From Seriola aureovittata (Eukaryota; Chordata; Actinopteri; Carangiformes; Carangidae), in NCBI RefSeq assembly GCF_021018895.1, contig NC_079377.1:13044501-13108500 (forward strand): 64,000 nucleotides of DNA. Reading direction: 5' to 3'. A program made the position numbers and the translations under genes. Positions 12,040 through 23,643 of this stretch are shown piece after piece (positions within the stretch are counted from its first letter, which is position 1; the number at the start of each line of letters is the position of its first letter). The notes under the pieces are model-generated. The model had not been told where the DNA came from. It was given only the letters and a program-made list of their open reading frames with translations, and searched no databases.

Positions 12040-13513
12040 ATTAGGAGCAGATACAGGATGTTCAGGGCTGAGAGTTGGAGTGTATTTGAGAAAAAGGGAA
12101 AAGCTCACAAGGGAGTAAGTTTTTTATATTTTGGCACTATTTTGAAAACTATTCCTGTAGCTCAAGCAAAGAATAGTACATTTAATGTATGAAAAATATG
12201 AGAAGTAAAACTGGAAACATGAAAGGTTGAATGAAGAGTGTTGCCTCTGTATATGCATCTGCAGAAACAGCTTGTCTGTTAGTTGATGAGGGTGAGTACT
12301 TGTTGAGGTCCTCTGTCCATAGATGGACAGGAAGTCTTTCAAGCTGCTACATTTCCTTCCTCTGACTCCTCTCCGCTCTCATGTCTCCCACACACATGCT
12401 AAGACAGACACACACTCCTCCAGAGCCAGCCGGAGGAATCCAAATGTTTTAATTAGTGGCGATAAGCAGAGACAAGGAGAGCATTGAGCATTCTCCTATC
12501 AGTAGGCTGATAAAGGAACTACTCAGGCCCCACTTACGGCCTCTCAAACTTCCCTCCTCCTTCTCCTCATCCTCTTCCTGGTCTAAATCTCCACTGCAGG
12601 CGACGCGCGTCCCCAATGCAGGAAACAGAAAAAGTACGTTTTGTGAGGCCAGGTGTTATCTTTTAAATATCATCACAATCCCAATTAAAGCTGCTCTTTC
12701 TGCCGTCCACTTGCAGTTTAGATGAACTCTTACTGTTTTGTTTTCTCTCACGCATCTCTGATCATATTCTGATTCACATCTTATTTATGACCTTTGTGCA
12801 ACATATTCCTCTTTCTTCTAGGCATAATTTTGTTTGTTTTTTGGGGGTTTTTTAGACTACATCATTAACTGAGCAGCAAGAAAAAAGTAATTCACAGGGC
12901 TACAGCAACTTTTCAGCAAAAAAAAAAAAAAAAAACATGTCCTAACCTTGAACCAGTGCTTTATCTCTGGAGGTCTGAAGACACACACACGCAAACACAC
13001 ACACACACACACACACGCACACCATCCTCAAATCCACCTGATACACACTGATGGATACAATGTGAAATGGGCAGATCCTCCCTGATGCTGCCTGCCAGAG
13101 AAACACATTTTTGAATGTGTTGATGATAAATGTACAATCTTCACCTGGAATGTCACAAGAACTCTGCAGAACAAGACTGAAATGGATTCAAATAAAAACA
13201 GATTTTAAAAATGAAGCATCAACATTAACAAAAAAAATAAAAGGCTCCAGTATAAATCACTGCTGATAATACCTGTCACTGAAGTTATTTCAGGCAAGCG
13301 TGTAACAAAGAGTTTTGGATCGGTAACGTATGAATGCTTAAATAAATGAATGGTTTTCAGCGGACCAGTTTGTGCTGAGTAGAGCTCCAAGGCATAGCAG
13401 TTAAGCTTATTTGACAGGAAAGGGAAGACGGCTTTCTTTTCAAGATCAAGTTCAAAGGGCAGGAGGCCTGTTTCTTCCTCCATGTCCCTGACTGCACCTG
13501 CGCTTCGACACAC
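12038..13513. other. Non-coding region with small simple repeats
   Basis: No exon supported. Holds an A run (12918-12936) and an imperfect (CA)n tract (about 12981-13022). Confidence 0.5.
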
Positions 13514-13514
13514 A

Positions 13515-13600
<86 letters not shown>
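13514..13600. repeat. Compound (CT)n(CA)n microsatellite
   Basis: A short CT tract (about 13514-13528) runs straight into a pure CA repeat of about 72 bp. Open frames across it code only for Cys-Val runs. Confidence 0.95.
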
Positions 13601-13604
<4 letters not shown>

Positions 13605-13765
13605 AGGAATCTTGTCCACAGCACTGACAGACAACTTTAGTTTTGGTCTCAGGCAGTGTGTGTGAACTGCGAGTGTGTCTTAGGTTGCAGCTTTCTGAAG
13701 TGTTCGTAAGAAGATTTTATGACCTCCCTTACCTTTCAAAGGAATTTGTCACAACATTTGAGACT

Positions 13766-13778
13766 GGGGGGGGGGGGG
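13766..13778. repeat. G13 homopolymer
   Basis: Thirteen consecutive G on the + strand, a likely assembly and sequencing weak spot. Confidence 0.9.
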
Positions 13779-14836
13779 TCATCCGTAACAATGCTGTAGT
13801 TCATCAGATCCTGCCAAGGCTTTACTCCCAAAGGCCCAAGGGATGATAAGTGTGTGTGTGTGTGTGTATGTGTATATATGTGTGTGTTTGTGGGAATCTG
13901 TATTGCTTCTTGCTTTGATCATGAAAGTATTGTGGCAGACTAACTTTTCAATTGGGGATCTTTCCTAAGGCAACAAAGTTGATATATTCTCTCTTTACAT
14001 GTACACACCTTACTAATTTTGCACAAAGCCTCCCTTACTCCTTTTACGCTCCCACTTTTTTTGTTTTTCATAATCGCACTTTGGCTGTGTCTGTTCATAT
14101 GAAAATATCAGAGCTCTGCCATAGGCGCATTGTTCCCTGCCTCTCACCTTCTCCCTACTCTGGCCCATTAGCAATGACATTTTACTGTAAACACTTAGAT
14201 TTATTGAGGAGCTTTCTATTCAATGCAAGTCTTGCGTGATATTTTTTTATTGCCTGAGAGGAGAGAAGGATCCTGTTTCAAACTCACACACACGCCATAG
14301 CCACACACAGCATCTCCATGTTGTCCTCTGCAGGCTTAACATCACATAGAAATGCTCACAGTCAACAGCTGTTTCTGCTCCTCCCAGCTCCTCTGTTGCA
14401 GCTTTCTCCCACAGAGGAATTGCTGTGTGAGTGAGTATGAGTATGTATTTGTGTGTGTGTTAGTGATCGTCTTGTATCCTTGGTGGTGGTGGGAAGAATT
14501 TTCCTCCCCAACTTGTTCTCTTAAGTGATGACAGGAGCTGTATCTCCCCCGCATCCTAATTCTCCACAGCACAGAACCATGGGAGACATTCAAGCCACAA
14601 CTGGCGCAGAAGGATGATAATATTTCCGCTATATTGCTTGATTGGCCCTGATCTGGAATTCACATTTTACTATGCTTCATAATTCAGTCTGACACTGCGT
14701 TCTCAGTGCCTTCTTTGGATGCATGCCAGAGTTAACAATAAATAAACAAATCATAAAGTCTAGCCAGGGACTATTTTCCGCTTGTCACTAAATCTGTGAA
14801 CAGTATGGCCAGACCTAATGTAGCAAATATAGTAAG
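13779..14836. other. Non-coding region
   Basis: No supported exon or element; minor GT-rich patch at about 13851-13890. Confidence 0.5.
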
Positions 14837-15775
14837 CACTGAGGGCAAGGCTGGATTAAGCAACAACTGCCCCAGGAACTGGCTGCAGCAGATCTTCATA
14901 AATTCAGTCCATAAATGTAAACTTCATAAATGGAGATTTACACATCCCTATGGGTTTCACCACACAAACAAATTCTGACAGAGACTAATTGATAAATATT
15001 CACACCCAGTGTCTGCTAGGTCTTGCCAACTAAACGAGTGGAAGAGATAATTAAATATGTTCAACATATCTGACCTGACACTTCAATTTCAAAACAATGT
15101 CTAACAATGCTGTAAACAGGGACGATTTTAAATCACATTTAGCAAAAACAACACAATTATGGCACATTATGCTGGTAATGTTACAATAAATTACTACAGT
15201 CTTGGTTAGATTTGCATAATCAGATGTTTCCCACTTTGTTGTCCATGTGCGGATACATGAATAAACCAAAGTAGCACTGTCACCTACATTTACAAATGGT
15301 TGGCTTTCCATACACAGTGAACTATACTGTAACAAAAGTCTTTACTACCTAAAGCATTTCCAAAGTTTTAATGATGTAACCGATTCACAAAAAATCACAA
15401 ATGTAGTAATAAATTCATGAATAGCTGAAGCAACCCAATCTAGACTCTCAGGGGCCCAAAAAGTCTCAAATCAATAACTGTTGGGCAGTTAATAGTAATA
15501 TGATTTTGCCAGTTTACTCAGTAATATATTCACAACTAAAGAGCAATATAATCTGAAACTGTAAATGCCCCAGGGCAGCTCCTGCATTAACCTTTATCTT
15601 GAGCTCTTTTTTGTGTCAAAATTCAGTTTTACTATTTTAAAATTTCCAGTTGATATTATGCATATATGGTGCATATTCTTAAATTCAAAATTTCACAGGG
15701 GACTCCTGCCTGTCAGTGGCCCAAAGCCCATTTCTACAACGAGACCACCTAGCAGGTCAATCCGGCCCTGAGTGA
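14837..15775. mobile_element. Possible non-autonomous DNA transposon with degenerate inverted ends
   Basis: The left end (14837-14863, cactgagggcaaggctggat...) and the reverse complement of the right end (15755-15775, tcactcagggccggattgac) share a GAGGGC..(C/T)GGATT core. Internal phrases such as aggggcccaaaaagtc (about 15450) and acaggggactcctg (about 15697) resemble a GGGCCC-rich fish repeat known to me. There is no coding sequence and no clean target duplication. The CAGGGC-type terminus suggests hAT, but the family is an inference. Confidence 0.35.
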
Positions 15776-16581
15776 GGGGGTTGGCTGGAGGATAATATTT
15801 CAGCATCACTTCAACAAAAGAAAAGCCCACTTTTCTCAGACATACGGTTGATATCAGATTGCATAAATCCAATCAGCACTTTGCTTGTGGTCAATAATGG
15901 AAAAGAAACATGATGAAAATAAGAGATAACATCTCAGTTGTTGCTTATCTTACATGCAGACTGTCGTCCAGGATAATGTTTTACAGAATGCCAGGAAAAA
16001 AACAAAGTCTAAACACATTACTCCAACCATAAATGTGTATCACACGCTCTTTTATTTGCTAAATTTACGCACCAAAAAGCTTGTTTGGTCTACTCTCACA
16101 AAAGCCTTTCTGCTTTACTCCCTCATCTCTCCTCTTGTCTTGGCTTCTCTGCTCTCCTCCTCTCAAACCTCCTCTATCTGCCCAGAGTGGGAGAGACTGC
16201 AGCAGCCAAAGGGATTACAACAACAGCTCCTTCATCCAGCAGCACCCCCAAGGAGCGTGAGATCACAACCCGTATGTGTCTGTGTGTATCCCAGTGAGTT
16301 AGACCAAGAGCCTGTAATCACACCTCATCCATTAGCTGCTGGCAAGGATGGAATAAAGTGGACATTATGGCATAATCCTGTATCACTCTGTAATTCATGC
16401 TGAGTGGTCCAGTCATGATTTGGCTTAATATATGGAGAGAGATCTGACAAGAGAAGCAACAAAAGAGCCATAAATATGTAGAGAGGGAGAGAAGGCAAGT
16501 GACTGAGGGAGAGTTGTTGTAGAGGACCCGAGTCCTTCAGGCATTCACATTCCTAAGTAGCTTTAGAGTGTGTGTTTGTGA

Positions 16582-16583
<2 letters not shown>

Positions 16584-16642
<59 letters not shown>
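16584..16642. repeat. (GT)n microsatellite
   Basis: Pure GT repeat of about 58 bp. Confidence 0.95.
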
Positions 16643-16644
<2 letters not shown>

Positions 16645-16806
16645 AAATACACCCTTCCACAGGTGCTTGCTGTAAGGGGCTTTGACCGGAGGCTTGAGTT
16701 TCCAAAATATGGGCTTACACCAATACACAAGGGAGTGTATGCATGTGTGTTTCTGCCAGCTCTTCATCAACTTGTAAGGGTCTTTTCCACCACAAAAAAT
16801 GTATGC

Positions 16807-16809
<3 letters not shown>

Positions 16810-16864
<55 letters not shown>
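16810..16864. repeat. (TG)n microsatellite
   Basis: Pure TG repeat of about 54 bp, 170 bp from the previous one in the same orientation. Confidence 0.95.
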
Positions 16865-16865
<1 letters not shown>

Positions 16866-17149
16866 TTGTGCAAATAAAGTCAGATGAGATGGAGTTGCGA
16901 TACTGATAATATTCAGTTGAGAAGAGAAACTGTTCAGGCTTTGTTAGGGTGCAGCAGCCACTGATCTACACACTGACACACACGCACAGTATACACACAC
17001 CCACTGTGTAAACACCTCAGAGTAATGATGACTGACAATATAAAGTGTGCCACTCTGACACGAGAACTCTATCCTCTCTTTCATGCCTATGTATCTTTTT
17101 AAATTGTCAATTGTAAGAGTAAATTGTTGTGTTTAAAGGGTGGAATTGT

Positions 17150-17260
17150 TGTGATGACATATGCAAAGTTTGAAGTGATCGGATGAGCGGTTGTCGAGAC
17201 AATGAAAGGACAGACAGACAGATATTCCTCCGTTTATAGTTAGATTATGGAGGAGACCTA
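17150..17260. mobile_element. Possible mobile-element relic (common fish repeat phrase)
   Basis: The run aagtttgaagtgatcggatg, then gagcggttgtcgagac, ggacagacagacagat and ctccgtttatagttagat matches a phrase I recall as recurrent in fish intergenic DNA. I can place no ends or coding sequence, so the assignment is weak. Confidence 0.3.
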
Positions 17261-18069
17261 CATCTATTCATTAAGGTAATCACATATACATTACAAATGT
17301 ACATTCATATAGTGACATGAAAAGAAATACAAAAATAAATGGTGTGGATAATAGAGAAAAAGAATGTACCCCAGGAGAACTCAAAATAAGCATATGGGTG
17401 TATACTCCATCCTCTATTTACACCTCCTATGGTCAATTCAGCATATATAAAGCAACAATTCCTTCAGGTGACCAAACCTGTGTCGATAACTTACAAACCC
17501 TGTCTGTACAAAGGCCATGTTGGAACAAACTGTTACTACACCCTCTGACACATTATTAGTACAGTATACTGCTATCAGAATGGTGAGAAAAATACAAGTA
17601 ACCAAGGTAGACAAACTGCAGCACAGACTCCAGACTGCAGCCCCATGCAGGGTCATGGTACTAAACTGGACAGAAAAGCCTCATTGGGGGTCCAGGCCTT
17701 ATTTCCTTGCCTTATTGATGTCAGTATGTCCCTCAGTGCCCCCCACCTGCAAGCTGGACACTCCCTGCAAGTTTGGCACACAGCACAGCAGGGCACAGCA
17801 CTATTTAAAATGAAGGCCAGGGTTTTTTTTTTTAGTTTTGCAGCCATGGCAAAAAGACACTGCAAAGACCTCTGTGGCTCAATTCATACACTATATCCTC
17901 CACTGTTCCAAATATTTTACTTTAGCTATGTCCAGCACTTCAAGGAGGTTCAACACTGGAATTTCAGTTATTTCTGAAGGAAGGGACAGTCCCATTTTCT
18001 ATAGCCCAACGGGAGACTCAGGTTCACTACCTGTAAGTCTGCATTATTATTTGAGGATCTGTGATGTTT
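17261..18069. other. Non-coding region
   Basis: No supported exon; open frames here lack splice context or family similarity. Confidence 0.45.
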
Positions 18070-18920
18070 AACTTAGTCACGGGCGCCGATCCGACCTGAT
18101 AGCCTTAGTGCACAGCAGCATAGCAACAAGCACAAAGATATACATGTTTAAACGTTTATCAATATTGACATGCCAAACATCCTTAGTTAGGATAAATTAT
18201 CCACAATTTAACCATGGAATTAAATTTCCAGTAACTATGAACACAAACGCATAATTAATTCTGACTCACCAGCATCATAAACCAGCAAGAATGCGAAGCA
18301 AGATGGCAAAGCAGGCGTCTCCCTACCTTTGAAGCTGTCCTCTGTTCATTCCTCGATTATTTATATTCCTTTGGTCCACAAGTATCCACAGATACAAAAA
18401 ATCAAAAAGGTTTTTCATAAAACTATTCCAAGTTATGGGCTCACGTGAAGTCCATTGCAGACTGTGCAACGTTATTAGCAGCACTTCTCTCCTAATTTCT
18501 ACCATTTGCCTCCTTCCAACTGTCTGACAGTGGGTATGCTTCTTTTCCTGCTCCATTCAGTTTGCAAAGGTGGATTAGGTCTATCATCTTCTTGTTCAAG
18601 ATCGGACTCTGGATCAAACCGATAACTCAGAACCGACGCCATTGTTAACAGCCATGCTCGTGTGTTTACAACTACGAGATATAGCAAGAGTGGGCGGAGC
18701 ATGTAGTTGGCGGCAATCTGAGCAAAGTGTGTTCTGAATGGTCAGTTTTAGAGGGGGGAGGGGGGCCTTAAGGAGCCCTGAGCTCTAAAAAAGCCTTTCA
18801 AACAGAGATTGAATAGAGTACAATGATGTACAATATAAGAAAAATAACGTCTTTTTTTAATATTGAATCATGTAAATCTATTCAAGTAGACACTAAAATG
18901 AAAATTATATATCTTCTTTA
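18070..18920 (-). mobile_element. Degraded element with possible first exon of a transposon-borne gene
   Basis: On the minus strand a good start context (aacaatggcg, ATG at about 18643) opens a frame beginning MASVLSYRFDPESDLEQEDD that closes by an in-frame stop at 18499-18501. The flank at 18770-18910 (cttaaggagccctgagctct, agcctttcaaacagag, aagaaaaataacgtcttttt) matches a repeat tail I recall as abundant in fish, usually associated with genes starting with a YxFEPE-like sequence. Function is unknown; the reading frame is truncated, so this looks like a relic. Confidence 0.4.
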
Positions 18921-19253
18921 AAACAAAATACAGGACTTGTACTTTGACTTGTAATAGCAGGAAAAGCACAAGTGTTACTAATAACATTTTAGATGAGTCA
19001 GTTCCAGTGACTTATCCCAGCCAACCCGCACAATGTCAGTGCTCTGGAAATGGCACGCTTACATGGAAAGTAGCCATTATTAATGTTATTAATTACATCT
19101 GTGTGTTTCCTGCTATGACATGTCACAGAACTAACAGCAGCACCTGTAACAACTGCCAAGTAGAAACTGTGTTGGCATCCACACAACCTAAGTCAACATC
19201 TCTATCATCTGCCAAGAGGAAGGGAAACACTAGACACACAGACTCGCATGTGT

Positions 19254-19285
<32 letters not shown>

Positions 19286-22165
19286 CAAACTGCTGAATTG
19301 TACATGAAACATTTTGAACACATTGTCCAGTAGCTTCTAGCCCACTTGACATCACTTTGACCAAATTGAACTGCTTCAGTATTAGGGCTCCACACTTGGA
19401 TACAATTATGACAACTGAGCTTGCTCCTCCTCAAATACTCAACACCTCCAAGGCTGATGAATGGACCTTTGAGTTGAGATTATGTTGTCACACATACTGT
19501 AATGTTGCATAATACATGCATGCTCACTGTACATTATTTTTGTTCACTGATGTGCGTGCACACACACATTCATGAACAGTGAGCAAATGACCAGACTAAA
19601 TAGTTTACTCTTCTCAGACTGCTGAGTCTTTGGAGGAGACAGGCTCAGTCACAGTCTGCCACACAGATTTAGGCTGTCCCTCTGTATTTTAATTACAGTA
19701 GTTCCACATATGTGCCATTACAGCTCATAACTTTCCTACTCATGTAATGCCTGTCAGTAAGTCTCTCATGAGCTTCATTTGTAGATACATTGTGACACAG
19801 TGGACAAGGTGAGAGAGGAGCACACACCAATATAAACACACATACACGCAGACACAAATGCACTATTCTAATTGCATTAACTATGAGAGGCCATGTATAC
19901 TGTATACATGCATGCAAAGATAGTGGAAGAGAGTGAAAGAGAGAGAGCAACAGAGACGGTCAATTAACACTCCCTGTTTGAACAGGTGTCTCACATGGAT
20001 GTCAGTGTGTGTGTGTCTGATTCTAGGTGTGTATATGTCGAGGCTGGGGTGGGGGAGCTGTCACTCTTCACCACGATATGTATGATGTGTTCACAGATTC
20101 TAACCAAAGGATTTTTGTGTTTGCGTAGGGTCTGCTTCATGTTTGTCCCAGAAAGAGCAAAGATGTTAGGATGTCAAATGACATGATAAAAGACTGACAG
20201 TACTCCAACCCTTAGGAAGACATTAAATGCTTCACACACTCTGTCTGATGCAGTTGCCATGCCACATTTGGTGAATACAATGTACAGACATAGTAATTTC
20301 AATCTATATGCAGATCTAAATGGTGAATAAACCATTTGACACACTTGTTTTGTCACAAGATAATAAGATAAGCCTCAGGTGTTTGCTGCAAAACTGGCAG
20401 TTCAAGATTTCATTATATTCACGCTGCATTATATTCTAAAGATAACATTTTCAAACTGATTGACATACACCAGTAGGCAAAATATGACCAACAGTCACGG
20501 GTCTAATGAAAGAATTACAGTTAGAGTTTTTCTTTCTGCCACTATTAAAATATGGTGCTGTGGGCTCAGTACAGTGACCAATGATGGAGGGTAGTAGCTT
20601 ACCAAGTGACATGATCAACATCATTCTTCATTTGTGCTCGCTTGTTATCTGCTATAATTCAAACACTCCTTCTACCTGTCAGTTCCAAACCAATGGCTGA
20701 TATAGCTTTCCATGGTTATTAAAGTTTAGTATATCATGCGTTTGTTGAATTCCAAAGCTTCTCTCTGCTTGCTGTTTTTACACAGACTATGTGTCCACAA
20801 GTTCAAATTGTGTTTTCAGTCTTGAAGGTCAAAGTTGAAATCTGCACCTGTGCTCAAGACTAAACAACTGTACCTGCCTCAAACTAAAAATAAATACCTG
20901 AAAACACACACACAAACTCACCATGTGTTTCTGGTGATACACATGTGGCTTAGGGCACAACCGCCTTTTCATCCATCCCTTTCTTTGGTTTCTATTCACC
21001 AAGAAAACAAAGACTTAAAATCTTTTATACACACCCAGATTAAAATGACAATATGCAAGAATATTTTATTAAGTCATCCTACATTTAAAATAGGTACGTT
21101 TTTAAGAAATCAAAGGAGGGCTCCCATCATTTATGAGCAGTGAGTAGTGCCCCGCTGCTCAGTCTTTATTCAACGAGTGCAATTCAGTGTCAGAAACAAT
21201 CAGACATCAATCGATAAGAATGACAGCTTTCATTTATGTATACTCCATGGGGGTGCAGATACATATTTTATGGGATACTGAACTTCTTTCGAGTTAAATT
21301 CTTTTGGGCACAGTGCAATGTACATAACCTTTGCTGTTGAGCACAGATATTGAAACTCAGTAGTTCACAGGCTGAAGACAGGCTCATAGCTACAGTTAAT
21401 GCACAGAAATGGCCATACTAATGCTGCCGTGGTCTGCTCTGCCAAACAGGTACACAAGGCATTAATGGTGAGTATTTGTATGTTCCAAGGGTTGATTAAA
21501 CACATGGGGAAATGGGGAAAACAAAAAGGTAAAGTTTCAAGTTATACATTTGCTGGAAATAAAATACAATTCAAGGAGTCAATGTAATTGAAAATAAATT
21601 AAACACACACTTCAGATACTTTAGAGCGACTGAAAACGGTATTTTTGTCAGTTACATCACAGGGAACAATCTTAAACACTGACCTTTGAAAAAATATTTG
21701 ATTAATTACAGTAATTCCTTTAACTGCCAATAGCAAATCAAAAATGGAACCCCAAATCTGATCAATGGCTTTTTAACACAGTTCACTTAATCAGGCTTTA
21801 AAAGCTGGTCTTACTTTTTGCTCTTGACAATTACAGTTACCATGTTGGCAGGATTCCACTGAATTTCCACAAAGGGTATCTGGGTACAGGGCCATATCCG
21901 GAAATGATTGCGTTAAGATGACTGACAAAATGTTCTAAAGTCGCTTTTCTTTTGATTCTAAACGGCTGAAATACTTTTGACTTGTATCAAAGCAATAAGA
22001 TATTTTTGCTAAAGAACTGAATGCCTGTGTGTAGGCCAAACTAGACATCAAAACAAACTTGTCTTGTCTAGGATTACTCTGAGAACTGTCTGTTATGAGA
22101 GCGCTATATTTATATATATTTAAAGGTCTGTTCATAAATCTAGAGAGGGCTTTGGAATTATAATC
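18921..22165. other. Non-coding region between nkx3.3 and slc25a28
   Basis: No exon supported on either strand. It contains a short (CA)n tract (19256-19285). Open frames of 60-130 codons here have no family similarity that I recognise. Confidence 0.5.
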
Positions 22166-22171
22166 TTTATT
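22166..22171 (-). terminator. slc25a28: Candidate poly(A) signal of slc25a28
   Basis: TTTATT on the + strand, i.e. AATAAA on the minus strand, about 455 bp after the slc25a28 stop. Other hexamers further away are possible. Confidence 0.4.
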
Positions 22172-22624
22172 TGCAAGCTCAAAGTTTGAATGGGTGAAAA
22201 AAAAAATCTGGTCCTAAGACAGCAAAATTATGAGAATTAAAAAAGAAACACTACTGCCCTCTGCTGACTACCTTTCCAAGTGAAAAATTACGTATTCTTC
22301 ACATTTATCCTAAGCTTGGACAAATGTAGTGGCCACTAGAATGGTTTTAAAACATCTCCAGATTAACTAGTTCTATCGTGCTGTTTAAATTCTTTCTCAC
22401 AGAAGAGAGAAACGACGTAACTCAAACCATACCTAGTCTTGAAAAAGTGTAGCAGAAATATAACTAATCCAGCTGTCTTTGAAGATGTCTTTCTTATCCG
22501 CTATGTCTGAAAGGGATGGGACAACTGAGGTGAATTTTAGTCAGATTCTATGTGCGTATTAACTTCATCTTCTCCTCACATGGAGAGCAGAGCAGTATGA
22601 GAGGGGATTAAACTGAGGAGATAT

Positions 22625-23612
22625 CTACATCTCAGCCTCCATGTGCTGCGCTCTCCTTTTGTCATGCTGGTGCTTGGTGAGTCCATATTTGAAGAACTCA
22701 TACACTGACCAGCTGATGGCTGTGGAGGGCATCTGGTAGATGACCCTTGCCTGGACTCCCTTGAAGAAGCCCTGGAGGCCGCCCAGCCTGTAAACTGTCC
22801 GGAAGGCATGGGCCAGGCCTGAGATGTGTCTGTGGGCTCCTTGGCCTTGGCCAGAAGGCAGGGAGCTGAGGGCTAGAGACTCCTGGGTGTTGAGCAGGGT
22901 CTTGCAGACGTCTAGAGGTGTGGTGGCTGCAGCTGCGATGGCTCCAGCCAAAGCTCCAGACAACATGTGGGATGAAGGATTGTACTGTCTGTGGGGGTTG
23001 AGCAGCTCCTGAAGGTACTCGTAGGTCATGAAGTGGAGCGCCTGGAAGGGCACGTTCATGGTGAGCTGGGTGGTGTAGCTGCGGTAGAACGCAGCAGGGC
23101 CCTCTTTCTGCCATATAGCGCGTACACAGTCCAACACGCCACGGTATGGTGAATTATACATCTGCATGCGCTGCTTCACAACTAGGGACATGTGGATAAT
23201 GTATTGATGGAGGAGAAGACCAAATGTGATCAGAGTTGGCCAGCACAAAGGTGGAAAAGATGGAAAAAGAAAAAAGAAATTAGTGAACCATTACCTGCAC
23301 AAAGTACATATAGTTTCAATAAACACACAGGAAGATGTAGTGTGTCATTTTAATAGCATTTGCAAAGACAGCTGCAGCCCATCCAACAGCTGCACATGTA
23401 GCCTACGACCAGTGTCCTTCTACTGACATGTTTGGGCAGGTGGATTAGAGGCAGCTGTGAAAGTCAATATGTGAGACTGCAGGGTTAAGGCCAACATGTG
23501 AAGGTGGTTGGCCCAGGCGTAGCACCTGCAAGTTTCTGCACTGAAATTTCTGTATGGGAAGCTCATTTTCTTTGTTTGTTTTTTTTTTTGAGAGAGAGAG
23601 AGAGAGAGAAAA

Positions 23613-23643
<31 letters not shown>

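Larger units (their letters stand above)
15776..17149. other. Non-coding region
   Basis: No supported exon. It contains the two GT microsatellites listed separately and ordinary unique sequence. Confidence 0.5.

Noticed and set aside
15954..16403. 149-codon frame in the gene-poor stretch
   Set aside because: Low-complexity composition, no conserved motif, no supporting splice sites.
17645..18071. Frames of 77-110 codons
   Set aside because: No recognisable family; likely chance frames.
18944..19333. 129-codon plus-strand frame
   Set aside because: Ends in a CA microsatellite and shows no family similarity.
22698..23114. Second minus-strand frame over slc25a28 exon 4
   Set aside because: Out of frame with the carrier signatures; shadow.
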